Of a stretch of 64,000 nucleotides of DNA, positions 1 to 8,487 are shown one piece after another. Source of the DNA: Myxococcota bacterium (lineage in GTDB: Bacteria > Myxococcota_A > UBA796 > UBA2385); the NCBI GenBank assembly GCA_023150805.1, contig JAKLKF010000027.1, positions 1 through 64,000 on the forward strand. Reading direction: 5' to 3'. The notes under the pieces were generated by a model. That model was not told the origin of the DNA. It saw only the letters and a program-made list of their open reading frames with translations, and ran no database searches. The position numbers and the translations under genes are program-made. Every line of letters begins with the position of its first letter. Position 1 is the stretch's first letter.

Positions 1-33
1 AGGAGGGGGAGGAGAGACATCATGCGGAGGGTA

Positions 34-60
34 GCCCAGCCCGGCGCCGGCGGGCTGGGC
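34..60. repeat. Perfect 10-bp inverted repeat upstream of first gene
   Basis: GCCCAGCCCG (34-43) is matched exactly by CGGGCTGGGC (51-60) around a 7-base loop. It could fold as a strong hairpin. There is no T-run after it, so it is not a classical intrinsic terminator, but it may end a gene lying upstream of the window. Its position argues that bases 22-117 are non-coding leader rather than part of the first protein. Confidence 0.5.
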
Positions 61-117
61 CACGGCGGGCCAGGCGGTGGGGTACCATGGGGGGCGTTGT
101 CCGCCGATGGAGGAACC

Positions 118-1758
118 GTGCCCGTGTTCGACGCCGCCGTGCCTACCCCCGTGGACCAGGTCCTCGCGCGGCTCGTCGCGGGGGGCGCCACCGGCGCCCT
201 GGAGGTGAAGAGCGACGAGAAGCGGTGGCTGTTCTTCTTCTCCGGCGGCGCGCTGGTCTTCACCCGCAGCAACCTCAAGAGCGAGCAGACCGAGAGCATC
301 CGGCAGAAGGTGGGCGATCTCCCCAACAACGAGCTGATCCGCCTGCAGGCGGAGCGCCGGATCCGCAACGTGTGCCGCCTGGCGGCGGCCGAGGTCAGCT
401 TCCACGAGGGCGCCCACCCCCCACAGGTGACCCCGGTCAACGCCATCGCGGCGCTGTGCGAGGGGCTCCGCCAGGCCTACGAGGCCGACGCCCTCGCGGC
501 GCGCCTGGCGCCGGTGCTGGCCGGCTTCCCCCGGATCGACTGCGACCTGGGCGGGCTGGGCTTCCCCCCGGCGATCGAGCACTACCTGCAAGACCTGGAC
601 GGGGGGCGCACCGGCGCCGACGTGGTGGCCTTCGCGCCCGGCAGCCCGGACCAGGTCCAGGCCGCCCTGTTGGGCCTGTGGCTGCTGGGAGACCTGGTGG
701 TGGACGCCGAGCCGTCCAGCATGCCCGTCGTCACCGCGGTCTCCGCGCCGGTCTCCTCGCCGGTCGCCACGTCCCCGGCGGGGGCGCAGGCGGCTGCCCC
801 GCCGCCGGCCTCCCCCGCCTCGCCCGACCCGGGACTGGCGGACGCCCTCGATCTCGGCGCCCTGCTGGCGGACGCCGTGTCCGCGGGCGGCGCGGCCCCG
901 CCGCCCCAGGTCCAGCCGGCCCCGGTCCCCCCGCCTCCCGCCGCGAGCGCCTCCCCCGCCACGAGCGCCTCCCCCGCCGCCCCGCCCTCGACCGAGCACC
1001 CCCTCGCGCGGCGTCTGCACGAGCTGGCGCGCCGGATGCGCGCCTCGACCAACCACTTCGAGCTGCTCGGCGTGCACTGGGAGGGCACCCCCGACGAGTT
1101 CCGCCGGGCCTACACCGACCTGGCCCGCGAGCTGCACCCCGACCGCTACCACGAGGCGCCGCAGGAGCTGCGCGACCTGGCCACCGACCTGTTCGACCAG
1201 ATCCGCCTGGCCTGGGAGGTGCTCGGCAACGACGCCGCGCGTGGTGAGTACATCGACGTGGTCGTGCACGGCAAGAAGACGGCCGAGCAGGAGGCGATGG
1301 AGGCGCTCAAGACCTACTGGGCGGCCGACGACTCCTTCAAGAAGGCGCTCACCAACTTCAACAACGGCCGGATCCGCGAGGCCCACGAGCAGTTCCGGCA
1401 GGCCGCGCTCGCCGTGCCCGACGAGCTGATCTTCCAGGCCTACTACGGCTACACCAGCTTCGCCCTGGCCTACAAGACCGACCCGGCCGCCGCCGACCGC
1501 GGCGTCGCCCTGCTGCGCGACGTGATCGAGCGCAACAAGTCGCAGGAGCGCCAGCTCGACATGGCCTGGGCGCTGCTGGGCCGCGCCTGCCGGGAGAAGG
1601 GCGAGCCGGAGAGCGCGCGGCGCGCCCTGGTGCAGGCGCTGCGGATCAACCCGGCCAACGACGCGGCCGTGCGGGAGCTGCGACGGCTGGAGGACCAGAA
1701 GGCGTCCAAGGCCAGCAAGGGCGGCGGCTTCCTGGCGGGGCTGTTCGGCCGCAAGTGA
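118..1758 (+). CDS. DUF4388-like / J-domain / TPR protein
   Basis: A 546-residue protein with three parts. The N-terminus (about 1-190) looks like the DUF4388/PATAN-type domain common in myxobacterial signalling proteins. A long Pro/Ala/Ser-rich linker (about 200-310) follows. Next is a DnaJ-like J domain with the HPD triad at 340-342, then TPR-like helices to the end. A J domain suggests recruitment of an Hsp70 partner; the partner is not in this window. I chose GTG at 118, preceded by GGAGGA. An in-frame ATG at 22 has an even better Shine-Dalgarno, but codons 22-117 have about a quarter A/T third positions while the rest of the gene has almost none, and a hairpin lies there. It converges on the adenosine deaminase gene with an 18-bp gap. 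Confidence 0.8.
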   Translation: MPVFDAAVPTPVDQVLARLVAGGATGALEVKSDEKRWLFFFSGGALVFTRSNLKSEQTESIRQKVGDLPNNELIRLQAERRIRNVCRLAAAEVSFHEGAHPPQVTPVNAIAALCEGLRQAYEADALAARLAPVLAGFPRIDCDLGGLGFPPAIEHYLQDLDGGRTGADVVAFAPGSPDQVQAALLGLWLLGDLVVDAEPSSMPVVTAVSAPVSSPVATSPAGAQAAAPPPASPASPDPGLADALDLGALLADAVSAGGAAPPPQVQPAPVPPPPAASASPATSASPAAPPSTEHPLARRLHELARRMRASTNHFELLGVHWEGTPDEFRRAYTDLARELHPDRYHEAPQELRDLATDLFDQIRLAWEVLGNDAARGEYIDVVVHGKKTAEQEAMEALKTYWAADDSFKKALTNFNNGRIREAHEQFRQAALAVPDELIFQAYYGYTSFALAYKTDPAAADRGVALLRDVIERNKSQERQLDMAWALLGRACREKGEPESARRALVQALRINPANDAAVRELRRLEDQKASKASKGGGFLAGLFGRK

Positions 1759-1776
1759 GCCGGGACCGCGGGGCCC

Positions 1777-3018
1777 TCAGGACGGGTCGTCGACCCGGGC
1801 CCGCAGGCCATGGTCGGCGAGCACCCGGTCGACGTAGTCGATGACCTGCCGCACGTAGCCGCGCTTGTCCAGGTAGCTTCCGGGGTAGAAGCTGCGCTTG
1901 AAGCCATGGATCAAGGTGTGGCGGAGCTGGTCCGTGGTGATCTGGAAGGCGTCCACCGCCAGCCGCAGCTCGTCGGTCACGGTGGTGTGGCTGACCAGGC
2001 GGTTGTCGGTGCAGATGGTGGCCGACAGCTTGCGATCGAGCATGTGCCGCAGCGCGTGGTCGGTGACCCGGCGGATCTCGGGGTTGGTCTGCAGGTTGCT
2101 GGTGATGCAGACCTCGATGGTGATGCGGCGGTCGGCGATGTACTCCGCCAGCGCGTCGACGTAGGCCTGCGGGTCCTTGACGTCGGGCCCGCACAGGTGC
2201 GGCGAGAACAGGTGGTAGCCGTGGCCGATCCGCTCGGCGTGCAGCCGGGTGATCGCCTCGAAGATGCTCTCGGGGCCGTAGGCCTCCCCGGCGTGCACCG
2301 TCCGCATCAGGAAGTGCCGGGCGCAGAAGTCGTAGGCCGCCTCGTGGTCGTGGGCGGGGTAGCCGTCCTCCTGGCCGGCCAGGTCGAAGCCGACGATTGG
2401 GACTCCCAGGCGGTCCCGGCAGGACACGGCGGCGCGGGCCAGCTCCAGGCTGGCCATGCCGTAGACCTCGCGGGGTGGGGCCTGGTCGAGCACCTGCCAG
2501 AGCTGGCCGTACCAGGTGGAGAAGCCACCGGTGAACATGCGCATCGCGCAGACGATGATCCCGTAGCGGAAGGGCGGCTCGCCGCGCTCCCGGACCGCGG
2601 GGCTGGCCTCGTGCTCGGCCCGGGCGCGGGCCAGGCCGCGGTCGACCGCCGCCAGCACCTCGTCGAAGCCGAGCCCCGGGTGCATGTGCAGCTGCGGCGC
2701 GAAGCGCACCTCGACGTAGCGGACGCCCTCGTCGATGTTGTCCCAGGCCAGCTCCCACGCGGTGCGCTCCAGCGCCTCGACGTCCTGCAGCACGGCGCAG
2801 GTGTAGGCGAAGCCCTGCAGGTACTCGCCCAGGCTGTCGTAGCGGGGCTTGAAGACCAGCGCCTCCAGGCCCTCGACCGTCTGGGAGGGCAACGACACGC
2901 CTCGCTCGGCGGCCAGCTCGACCAGGGTCGGCAGGCGCAGCGAGCCGTCCAGGTGCAGGTGCAGGTCGGTCTTGGGGAGGGCGCGGAGCAGGGCGTCGGA
3001 GATGCGCGGCGGTGACAT
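1777..3018 (-). CDS. add: Adenosine deaminase family protein
   Basis: Predicted zinc-dependent deaminase of 413 residues converting adenosine (or a related purine nucleoside) to inosine in purine salvage. Visible family signatures: metal-binding HLH at 20-22, GFDLAGQE at 210-217, HAGE at 242-245 (third zinc His and catalytic Glu), GHG at 265-267, SNLQT near 307, and C-T-D-N-R around 336-340. The second Asp of the usual DD pair is Asn339; I recall the same TDNRLxS form in some bacterial deaminases, so this need not mean loss of activity. It is longer than the roughly 340 residues of simple bacterial Add because of an insertion around 135-175. There is no signal peptide, so it is probably cytoplasmic. 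Substrate choice among the family is not settled. Confidence 0.85.
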   Translation of the reverse strand: MSPPRISDALLRALPKTDLHLHLDGSLRLPTLVELAAERGVSLPSQTVEGLEALVFKPRYDSLGEYLQGFAYTCAVLQDVEALERTAWELAWDNIDEGVRYVEVRFAPQLHMHPGLGFDEVLAAVDRGLARARAEHEASPAVRERGEPPFRYGIIVCAMRMFTGGFSTWYGQLWQVLDQAPPREVYGMASLELARAAVSCRDRLGVPIVGFDLAGQEDGYPAHDHEAAYDFCARHFLMRTVHAGEAYGPESIFEAITRLHAERIGHGYHLFSPHLCGPDVKDPQAYVDALAEYIADRRITIEVCITSNLQTNPEIRRVTDHALRHMLDRKLSATICTDNRLVSHTTVTDELRLAVDAFQITTDQLRHTLIHGFKRSFYPGSYLDKRGYVRQVIDYVDRVLADHGLRARVDDPS

Positions 3019-3031
3019 GTGGGCCGCTAAC

Positions 3032-4246
3032 TCACGGCGAGGGAGGGGCCTGCGGCGGCGGGTCCGCCTGCCCCTCGGCGGTGGTCGTGCCCGGCGGCGC
3101 CGCGCGCAGCGCCTGGAGGGCCGCCCGCTCGGCCGCGAGGTCCACGGTCTCGACCTTGTGGCCGATCACCCGCGCCACGCCGTCCAGCGCCAGCGCGCCT
3201 CCCCGCACCCGGAAAGCGGTGCACCACGCCGGCTCGACCACGCCCTCGTCGTCGAGCTTCATCGCGCCCGCGGCGCCGGAGACCTCGACCTGCCGCAGGC
3301 GCGCCTTGACGGCGGAGCGGAGCTGCGCGCGGTCGGGCACCTCGGCGGTGGCCCAGGCCTCGACCAGCAGGCGCGCCGCGTCGTAGGCGTTCAGCGCCAC
3401 GGTCGCCGGCTCGGTCCGGTGCTCGCTCCGCCAGCGCTGGACCACCTGCTCGTCGACGGCGGGGCGGTCCTGGCTGGTGACCAGCGCGCCCTCGCCGGGC
3501 TCGCCGGCGGCGGCGACGAAGCGGGGGTCGTAGAGCCCCACGCCCAGGAACTGCGCGTCGCCGCCGAGCTGGCGCAGCGCCCGCAGCAGGTTCCCGCCGC
3601 TGGCCGGGCTGCCCGTGTAGACGATCCAGTCCGGCCCGGCGGCCCGCACCCGCGAGGCCTCGTTCGCCATCAGCCGCGGGTCGATGACCCGGATGCCCTG
3701 GCTGCGGCCGCCCAGGACGCGCTCGGCGGCGTTGGAGACGTTCGTCGACTCCGCGGTGCCGTCGTGCACGATCAACGTCCGGCCCCGGCCGAGGAAGGCC
3801 GAGGCGCAGCGCACGTGCCGGTCGGCGCCGGCCAGCACCCGGGGCACGTCGGGCACCGTGGCCGGCGCCGCCATGACGACCGCCAGGTCGGTGGCCGCCC
3901 ACCCGCCCGCCCAGCGCTCGGCCCCCACCTCGGTGACGTGGGCGACCACCCCGACCACCCGCTCGTCGGCCAGCGCCTGGGGCACCGGGTCGCCCTGCTG
4001 CTCGTCGATGGCGACCACCTGCAGGCCCGGCGGCACCGCCAGGCGCACGCCGTCCAGCGCGAGCTGCCCCAGCGCGGCGCTGGGGCCGGTCAGCGGCACG
4101 CTCACCGCGATCGCGCGCCCCTCCGGTCCGGTCGGGGCCGGGTCCTCCAGCGCGGCCAGGGCCGGGTCGATCTGCGGGGGCGGCGGTTCCTCGCCGCAGC
4201 CGAGCAGGGCGAGGGAGACCAGCGACAGGGAGGCGAACATCGTCAC
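3032..4246 (-). CDS. Periplasmic-binding-protein-like lipoprotein (LivK type)
   Basis: A 404-residue predicted lipoprotein with a short hydrophobic signal and lipobox LLGC (Cys17). After a Pro-rich linker, the sequence follows type 1 periplasmic binding proteins of the branched-chain amino acid (LivK) kind: an opening strand ending SVPLTGPSAALG, and near the C-terminus ALNAYDAARLLVEA and LRQVEVSGAAGAMKLDDEG. These proteins bind small ligands, usually for ABC transporters, but no permease or ATPase gene is adjacent, so it may be a sensor or an orphan receptor. It lies 13 bp upstream, in the minus-strand direction, of the adenosine deaminase gene and could be co-transcribed with it. Ligand unknown. 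Confidence 0.72.
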   Translation of the reverse strand: MTMFASLSLVSLALLGCGEEPPPPQIDPALAALEDPAPTGPEGRAIAVSVPLTGPSAALGQLALDGVRLAVPPGLQVVAIDEQQGDPVPQALADERVVGVVAHVTEVGAERWAGGWAATDLAVVMAAPATVPDVPRVLAGADRHVRCASAFLGRGRTLIVHDGTAESTNVSNAAERVLGGRSQGIRVIDPRLMANEASRVRAAGPDWIVYTGSPASGGNLLRALRQLGGDAQFLGVGLYDPRFVAAAGEPGEGALVTSQDRPAVDEQVVQRWRSEHRTEPATVALNAYDAARLLVEAWATAEVPDRAQLRSAVKARLRQVEVSGAAGAMKLDDEGVVEPAWCTAFRVRGGALALDGVARVIGHKVETVDLAAERAALQALRAAPPGTTTAEGQADPPPQAPPSP

Positions 4247-4322
4247 CGCCCCACTGTCTCACAGCGGAGGGGCAGCGGTCTGCCCCCGCGGCCCGTTACG
4301 CTGCCCCCGCCGAGGAGCGCGC

Positions 4323-6083
4323 TTGTCCCCGATCCCCACGACCTCCCCGCGCGCGCTGGCGCCGCCCCTGTTCCTGCTGGCGCTGGTCCTGGCGCCGCCC
4401 CTGTGGTCCCACGCCCGCGCCGACGCGCGGCCCGCCCCACCCGCGGACCTCGACCCGCTGCACGCCGCGGTGCAGGCGGAGCTGCTGCGCTCCTGGGAGC
4501 TGCTCCAGGCCCAGCCCGAGCCCGCCTACTGGCTGCAGCTCGCCGTCGTGGACCGGGTCACCTGGACCGTCCAGGCCACCCACGGCGCCGCGGGCACCTG
4601 GACCGAGGACCACGCGCGGCTGGGCGACGTCGACCTTCGCGTGGGCAGCCCCGAGCTGGACAACACCCACAAGATCCGCGACGCCGGCTGGTTCAGCGAG
4701 GAGGAGCGGGCGCGGGTCGACCTGCCCCTGCAGGACCAGCCCACCGCGCTGCGCCTGGGGCTGTGGCGGGCCGTCGACGACAGCTACCGCGCCGCGGTGC
4801 GCCAGCTCATCAAGGTGCGGGCCAACGACGCCGTCAAGGTCGCGGCCGAGGACGAGAGCCCCGACTTCAGCGCGGCGCCGGTCACGGTCGACCTGCGCCC
4901 CTCCCCGCCCCTGGTCCTGGACGGCGAGGAGTGGACCGACCGCGTCCGCCAGGTGAGCGCCGTCTTCCTGGAGTACCCCGAGGTCCACGACTCCAACGTG
5001 AGCTTCCGCGCGGTCGACGAGGTGCAGCACACCCTCTCCAGCGAGGGGACCCGGCTGCGCTTCCCTCGCCGGCACCTGCGGGTCGCCGTCTCGGCCTCGA
5101 CCACGGCCGAGGACGGAATGCAGCTCGAGGTCTACGACTATGTCGACGCGGCCTCGCCCGACGGCCTGCCGGACGCGGAGACCCTGACCCGGATGGCCCA
5201 CGGCGTCGCCCGCCGCGTGACCGCCCTGCGGCACGCCCCCCTGGTCGACCCCTACGTCGGGCCGGCCATCCTGCGCGGGCGCGCCGCCGCCGTCTTCTTC
5301 CACGAGGTGCTCGGCCACCGCGTCGAGGGGCACCGCCAGAAGGACGAGGACGAGGGCCAGACCTTCACGGACAAGGTCGGCCAGCCCGTGCTGCCCGACT
5401 TCCTCGACGTCGACGACGACCCCACGCGGGCGCGGTGGGGCGACACCGACCTCAACGGCCACTACCCCTACGACGACGAGGGCGTGGCCTCCGAGCCGGT
5501 CAGCGTCGTCGACGACGGCGTGCTGCGGGGCTTCCTGATGAGCCGCTCGCCCATCGAGGGCTTCGGCCGCAGCAACGGCCACGGCCGCCGCCAGCCGGGG
5601 GCCGCGCCGGTCGCGCGCCAGGGCAACCTGCTGGTCCAGGCCCGCCGGACCGTGAGCTACGACCAGCTCCGCGCGCGGCTGGTCGACCTGGTCCGGGCCC
5701 AGGGAAAGCCCTTCGGGCTGATCTTCGACGACATCACCGGCGGCTTCACCTTCACCGGCCGGGTGACCCCCAACGCCTTCAACGTGCAGCCGGTCACGGT
5801 CTGGAAGGTCTTCCCCGACGGCCGCCCCGACGAGCTGGTGCGGGGGGTGGACCTGATCGGCACGCCGCTGACCACCTTCCAGCGCATCCTGGCCGCCAGC
5901 GACCAGAGCGACGTCTTCAACGGCTCCTGCGGCGCCGAGAGCGGCTGGGTGCCGGTGACCGCGGTCGCCCCCGACCTGCTCATCCAGGAGGTCGAGGTCC
6001 AGCGCAAGGAGAAGGCCCACGACCGGCCCCCCCTGCTGCCTCCGCCCGGCCCCGCCTCGTCGACCCCGCGGGAGGGCACTTGA
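4323..6083 (+). CDS. Exported TldD-like metalloprotease
   Basis: A 586-residue TldD/PmbA family protein. The zinc-protease signature HExxxH is intact (H327, E328, H332; local sequence FFHEVLGHRVEGH). Family C-terminal motifs follow, including GVLRGFLMSRSP, an R-S-N-G-H-G-R run and FDDITGGFTFTGR. In Escherichia coli TldD pairs with TldE and acts in the cytoplasm on partly unfolded peptides such as microcin B17. Here the N-terminus is a clear signal peptide (hydrophobic LAPPLFLLALVLAPPL, then an Ala-rich cleavage region), so this version is probably exported. The start is the TTG at 4323, behind GAGGAG; no ATG or GTG fits. The stop overlaps the start of the next family member (TGATG), implying one operon and a complex. 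Regulation is not visible. Confidence 0.82.
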   Translation: MSPIPTTSPRALAPPLFLLALVLAPPLWSHARADARPAPPADLDPLHAAVQAELLRSWELLQAQPEPAYWLQLAVVDRVTWTVQATHGAAGTWTEDHARLGDVDLRVGSPELDNTHKIRDAGWFSEEERARVDLPLQDQPTALRLGLWRAVDDSYRAAVRQLIKVRANDAVKVAAEDESPDFSAAPVTVDLRPSPPLVLDGEEWTDRVRQVSAVFLEYPEVHDSNVSFRAVDEVQHTLSSEGTRLRFPRRHLRVAVSASTTAEDGMQLEVYDYVDAASPDGLPDAETLTRMAHGVARRVTALRHAPLVDPYVGPAILRGRAAAVFFHEVLGHRVEGHRQKDEDEGQTFTDKVGQPVLPDFLDVDDDPTRARWGDTDLNGHYPYDDEGVASEPVSVVDDGVLRGFLMSRSPIEGFGRSNGHGRRQPGAAPVARQGNLLVQARRTVSYDQLRARLVDLVRAQGKPFGLIFDDITGGFTFTGRVTPNAFNVQPVTVWKVFPDGRPDELVRGVDLIGTPLTTFQRILAASDQSDVFNGSCGAESGWVPVTAVAPDLLIQEVEVQRKEKAHDRPPLLPPPGPASSTPREGT

Positions 6084-7831
6084 TGCGCCGCCTCCACCTG
6101 CCGGCCCGCGTGCTGTGGCTGGCCCTGCTCTCGCCCCTGCCGGTCGCCCGCGCCGCCGCGCCCGCCCCTCCGCCGCTGATGCAGGCGCTGGAGGCCGAGC
6201 TGGCCCGGACGGCAGAGCTGCGCCTGCCCGACGCCCCGCCGCCCTACCTGGTCTCCTACGAGGTGCTCGACGGCGAGGTCGCCACCGCCGAGGCCCTGTT
6301 CGGCGCGCTCAGCTCCACCGACGACGGCCCCTACCGGATGCTGCGCGTCGACGTGCGCGTCGGCGACTACGCGCTGGACAGCGGCAACTTCGAGGGCAAC
6401 TTCGGGGACCGCAGCGGCACGCGCATGCGCCTGTTGCCCGACGAGGACGAGGTGCTGGCCCTGCGGCGCGAGCTGTGGCTGGCGACCGACGAGGCCTACA
6501 AGGGCGCCACCGAGCAGCTCTCCAGCAAGCTGGCCGCCCGCGAGGGCAGCGTGCGCGAGCTCGGGCCCGACCTGCTGCGCGTGCCGCCCCTGGTCACCGA
6601 GCCGGCCCTGCGGCCCGCCGTGCCCGTCGAGCCGCTGGAGGCGCTGGTCCAGGCGCTCTCCGCCCGGCTGCAGGGCCAGGGGCTGGAGGAGGGGCGGGCG
6701 GTCGCCCGGAGCTGGCAGGGCGTGCGGGTGCTGGCCTCGACCGAGGGGCACCGGGCCTGGCTGCCGACCGGCTTCGCCGTGCTGCGCGTCGAGGCCGCCA
6801 CCCGCGCCGCCGACGGCGCCCTGCTGCGGGACGCGGTCTCCTGGGTCGTGCCGACCCCCGCCCAGCTCCCGCCGATGGCCGAGCTGGAGGCCGAGGTCGA
6901 CCAGATGGTGGCCTGGCTCCAGGGGCTGCGGCAGGCGCCGGTCGAAGAGGACTACCTGGGTCCCGTGCTCTTCGAGGGGCCGGCCGCCATGGAGGTCTTC
7001 CGCCAGCTCCTGGCGCCCGAGCTGGCCGGGACCCCCGCGCCCGAGCGGCCCCCCGAGGGCTTCGCCGACGGAGAGCAGGTGCCCACCGCGCGGATCGGGC
7101 GTCGCCTGCTGCCCGAGGGCTGGACGGTGGTCGACGACCCGGTCGCGGCCCGGGAGCAGGGGCTGGCGGGCGGCTACGACCACGACTTCGAGGGCGTCGC
7201 CGCCGAGCGGGTCGAGCTGGTGCAGGACGGCGTGGTGCGCCGGCTGCTGATGAGCCGCGTGCCGCGCGAGGGGATGGACCGCAGCACGGGGCACGGCCGG
7301 TCGCTGGGCGCCGACCGGCGGGTGGCGATGACCGCCGCCGTCACGGTGCAGCCGGCCCGCCCGCGCAGCCCGTCCCGGCTGGAGCGCAAGGGCCTGGCGC
7401 TGGCCCGCCAGACCGTCCAGCCCTACCTGCTGGTGGTGGAGCGCCTGGAGCCCCCGGCCCTGGCAGAGGACTTCCGGGTCGCCTTCTCGGGCGAGGCGCC
7501 CCTGCCCGGGCTCACCCGGCCCACGCGGGCCTGGCGGCTGTACCCCGACGGGCGCCGCGAGCCGGTGCGGGGCCTGTCCTTCGTCGGCGTCGACCGGCGG
7601 GTCCTGCGGGACGTGGTCCTGGCTGGCCGGGTCCAGGAGCCCCGCTCCGAACTGGACGCCGAGCCGGGGCCCCAGCGCTTCGGCATCGGCGTGGTCGGGG
7701 GGCTGCCGGTCACCTGGTCGGTCCCGCCGGTCCTGGTGGGCGAGCTGGAGCTGCACGGCGCCGGGGGCCGCGAGCAGCGGGTCCTGCCGCCGCCGGAGAT
7801 CGGCCTGGCGGGGCCGGTGCGAACCGACTGA
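6083..7831 (+). CDS. Exported TldE/PmbA-like partner lacking the zinc motif
   Basis: A 582-residue paralogue of the preceding TldD-like protein, starting at an ATG that overlaps the upstream TGA. A GGAGGG Shine-Dalgarno sits just before the start. A signal peptide (LWLALLSPLPVARAAA) is present. The C-terminal half retains TldD-family landmarks, such as GVVRRLLMSRVP followed by GHGRS, but where TldD has HExxxH this protein reads A-M-E-V-F-R-Q, so it cannot bind zinc the same way. This matches the known TldD/TldE arrangement in which TldE lacks the metal site and serves as the structural partner. I infer an exported heterodimer. It may alternatively be a diverged enzyme with another role. Confidence 0.72.
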   Translation: MRRLHLPARVLWLALLSPLPVARAAAPAPPPLMQALEAELARTAELRLPDAPPPYLVSYEVLDGEVATAEALFGALSSTDDGPYRMLRVDVRVGDYALDSGNFEGNFGDRSGTRMRLLPDEDEVLALRRELWLATDEAYKGATEQLSSKLAAREGSVRELGPDLLRVPPLVTEPALRPAVPVEPLEALVQALSARLQGQGLEEGRAVARSWQGVRVLASTEGHRAWLPTGFAVLRVEAATRAADGALLRDAVSWVVPTPAQLPPMAELEAEVDQMVAWLQGLRQAPVEEDYLGPVLFEGPAAMEVFRQLLAPELAGTPAPERPPEGFADGEQVPTARIGRRLLPEGWTVVDDPVAAREQGLAGGYDHDFEGVAAERVELVQDGVVRRLLMSRVPREGMDRSTGHGRSLGADRRVAMTAAVTVQPARPRSPSRLERKGLALARQTVQPYLLVVERLEPPALAEDFRVAFSGEAPLPGLTRPTRAWRLYPDGRREPVRGLSFVGVDRRVLRDVVLAGRVQEPRSELDAEPGPQRFGIGVVGGLPVTWSVPPVLVGELELHGAGGREQRVLPPPEIGLAGPVRTD

Positions 7832-7956
7832 AATACCCCGATCACAGGAGCGGATTGTCGCAACATCTGGGGACGCGAGGTCGATAGATCTTTCGTGACG
7901 AGTCCACCTTTCCGGCTCGCCACGCCCGAACCCTCCGTGGCCATCCCGAGGTCCCC

Positions 7957-8481
7957 ATGACTGCCGCTGCCGCCCTGGCTTCGCTCCCGGCCTTTCGCGC
8001 CTGCGCCACCCAGGACATCGAGCGCTTCGTGAAGCTGGCGCCGCCCGTGCGGTTCCACGGACAGTCGGTGCTGATCCGCCAGGGCGAGCCGGCGCAGGGC
8101 GCATTCCTGGTCCTCTCGGGTCGCTGTCGGGCCGAGGTCCAGCGCGGCGACGAGCGCGTCGTGGTCGGACACGTCCAGGCGGGCGAGGTGGTCGGCGAGC
8201 TGGGTCTGTTCACCTCCGCGGCGCGACGCAGCGCCACCGTGATTGCCGAGGAGGACGTGCAGGCCCTGCTGCTGACCCAGGATCTCTTCGACCGGCCGCA
8301 CGCCCTGCCCGTGCTGTCGGTCATCGAGCGGCGCGCCCTGGCCACCATGGCCGAGCGGGTGCGACGCAGCAGCCAGGCCACGCGCCGGCGCCGGCCCCGC
8401 CCGGCCGCGCCGGCCGCCCACACGGGCAAGGACTGGTTGGCGGGGCTGATGGGCGCGCTCCAGCGCCTCACCGGGGGGTAG
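7957..8481 (+). CDS. Cyclic nucleotide-binding domain protein, no DNA-binding domain
   Basis: A 174-residue protein made of one CRP-type cNMP-binding beta-barrel: a lead helix, then LIRQGEPAQGAFLVLSGRC (about 47-65), GEVVGELGLF (about 83-92) and ARRSATVIA (about 95-103). In CRP-type domains the GELG...RSA region is the phosphate-binding cassette. There is no helix-turn-helix; the C-terminus is an Arg-rich stretch and a short hydrophobic segment. It probably acts as a sensor subunit or scaffold rather than a transcription factor. The next gene, 6 bp downstream, encodes a second cNMP-type domain, suggesting the two work together. Upstream 125 bp (7832-7956) is the only nearby AT-richer spacer, but I saw no convincing promoter there. 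Confidence 0.75.
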   Translation: MTAAAALASLPAFRACATQDIERFVKLAPPVRFHGQSVLIRQGEPAQGAFLVLSGRCRAEVQRGDERVVVGHVQAGEVVGELGLFTSAARRSATVIAEEDVQALLLTQDLFDRPHALPVLSVIERRALATMAERVRRSSQATRRRRPRPAAPAAHTGKDWLAGLMGALQRLTGG

Positions 8482-8487
8482 AGAGAG

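Noticed and set aside
22-117. N-terminal extension of the first protein from ATG 22
   Set aside because: Poor third-position GC and an inverted repeat in this stretch; GTG 118 has its own Shine-Dalgarno.
2849-6082. Very long open frame on the plus strand running into the TldE-like gene
   Set aside because: It lies antisense or out of frame to well-supported genes. The high GC removes stop codons, and the encoded sequence is Arg/Gly/Pro/Ala-rich without motifs. Only the part from 6083 is real.
7832-7956. Sigma-70 promoter before the first cyclic-nucleotide-binding gene
   Set aside because: TTGTCG and GATAGA are present but 22 bases apart, too far for a standard promoter.
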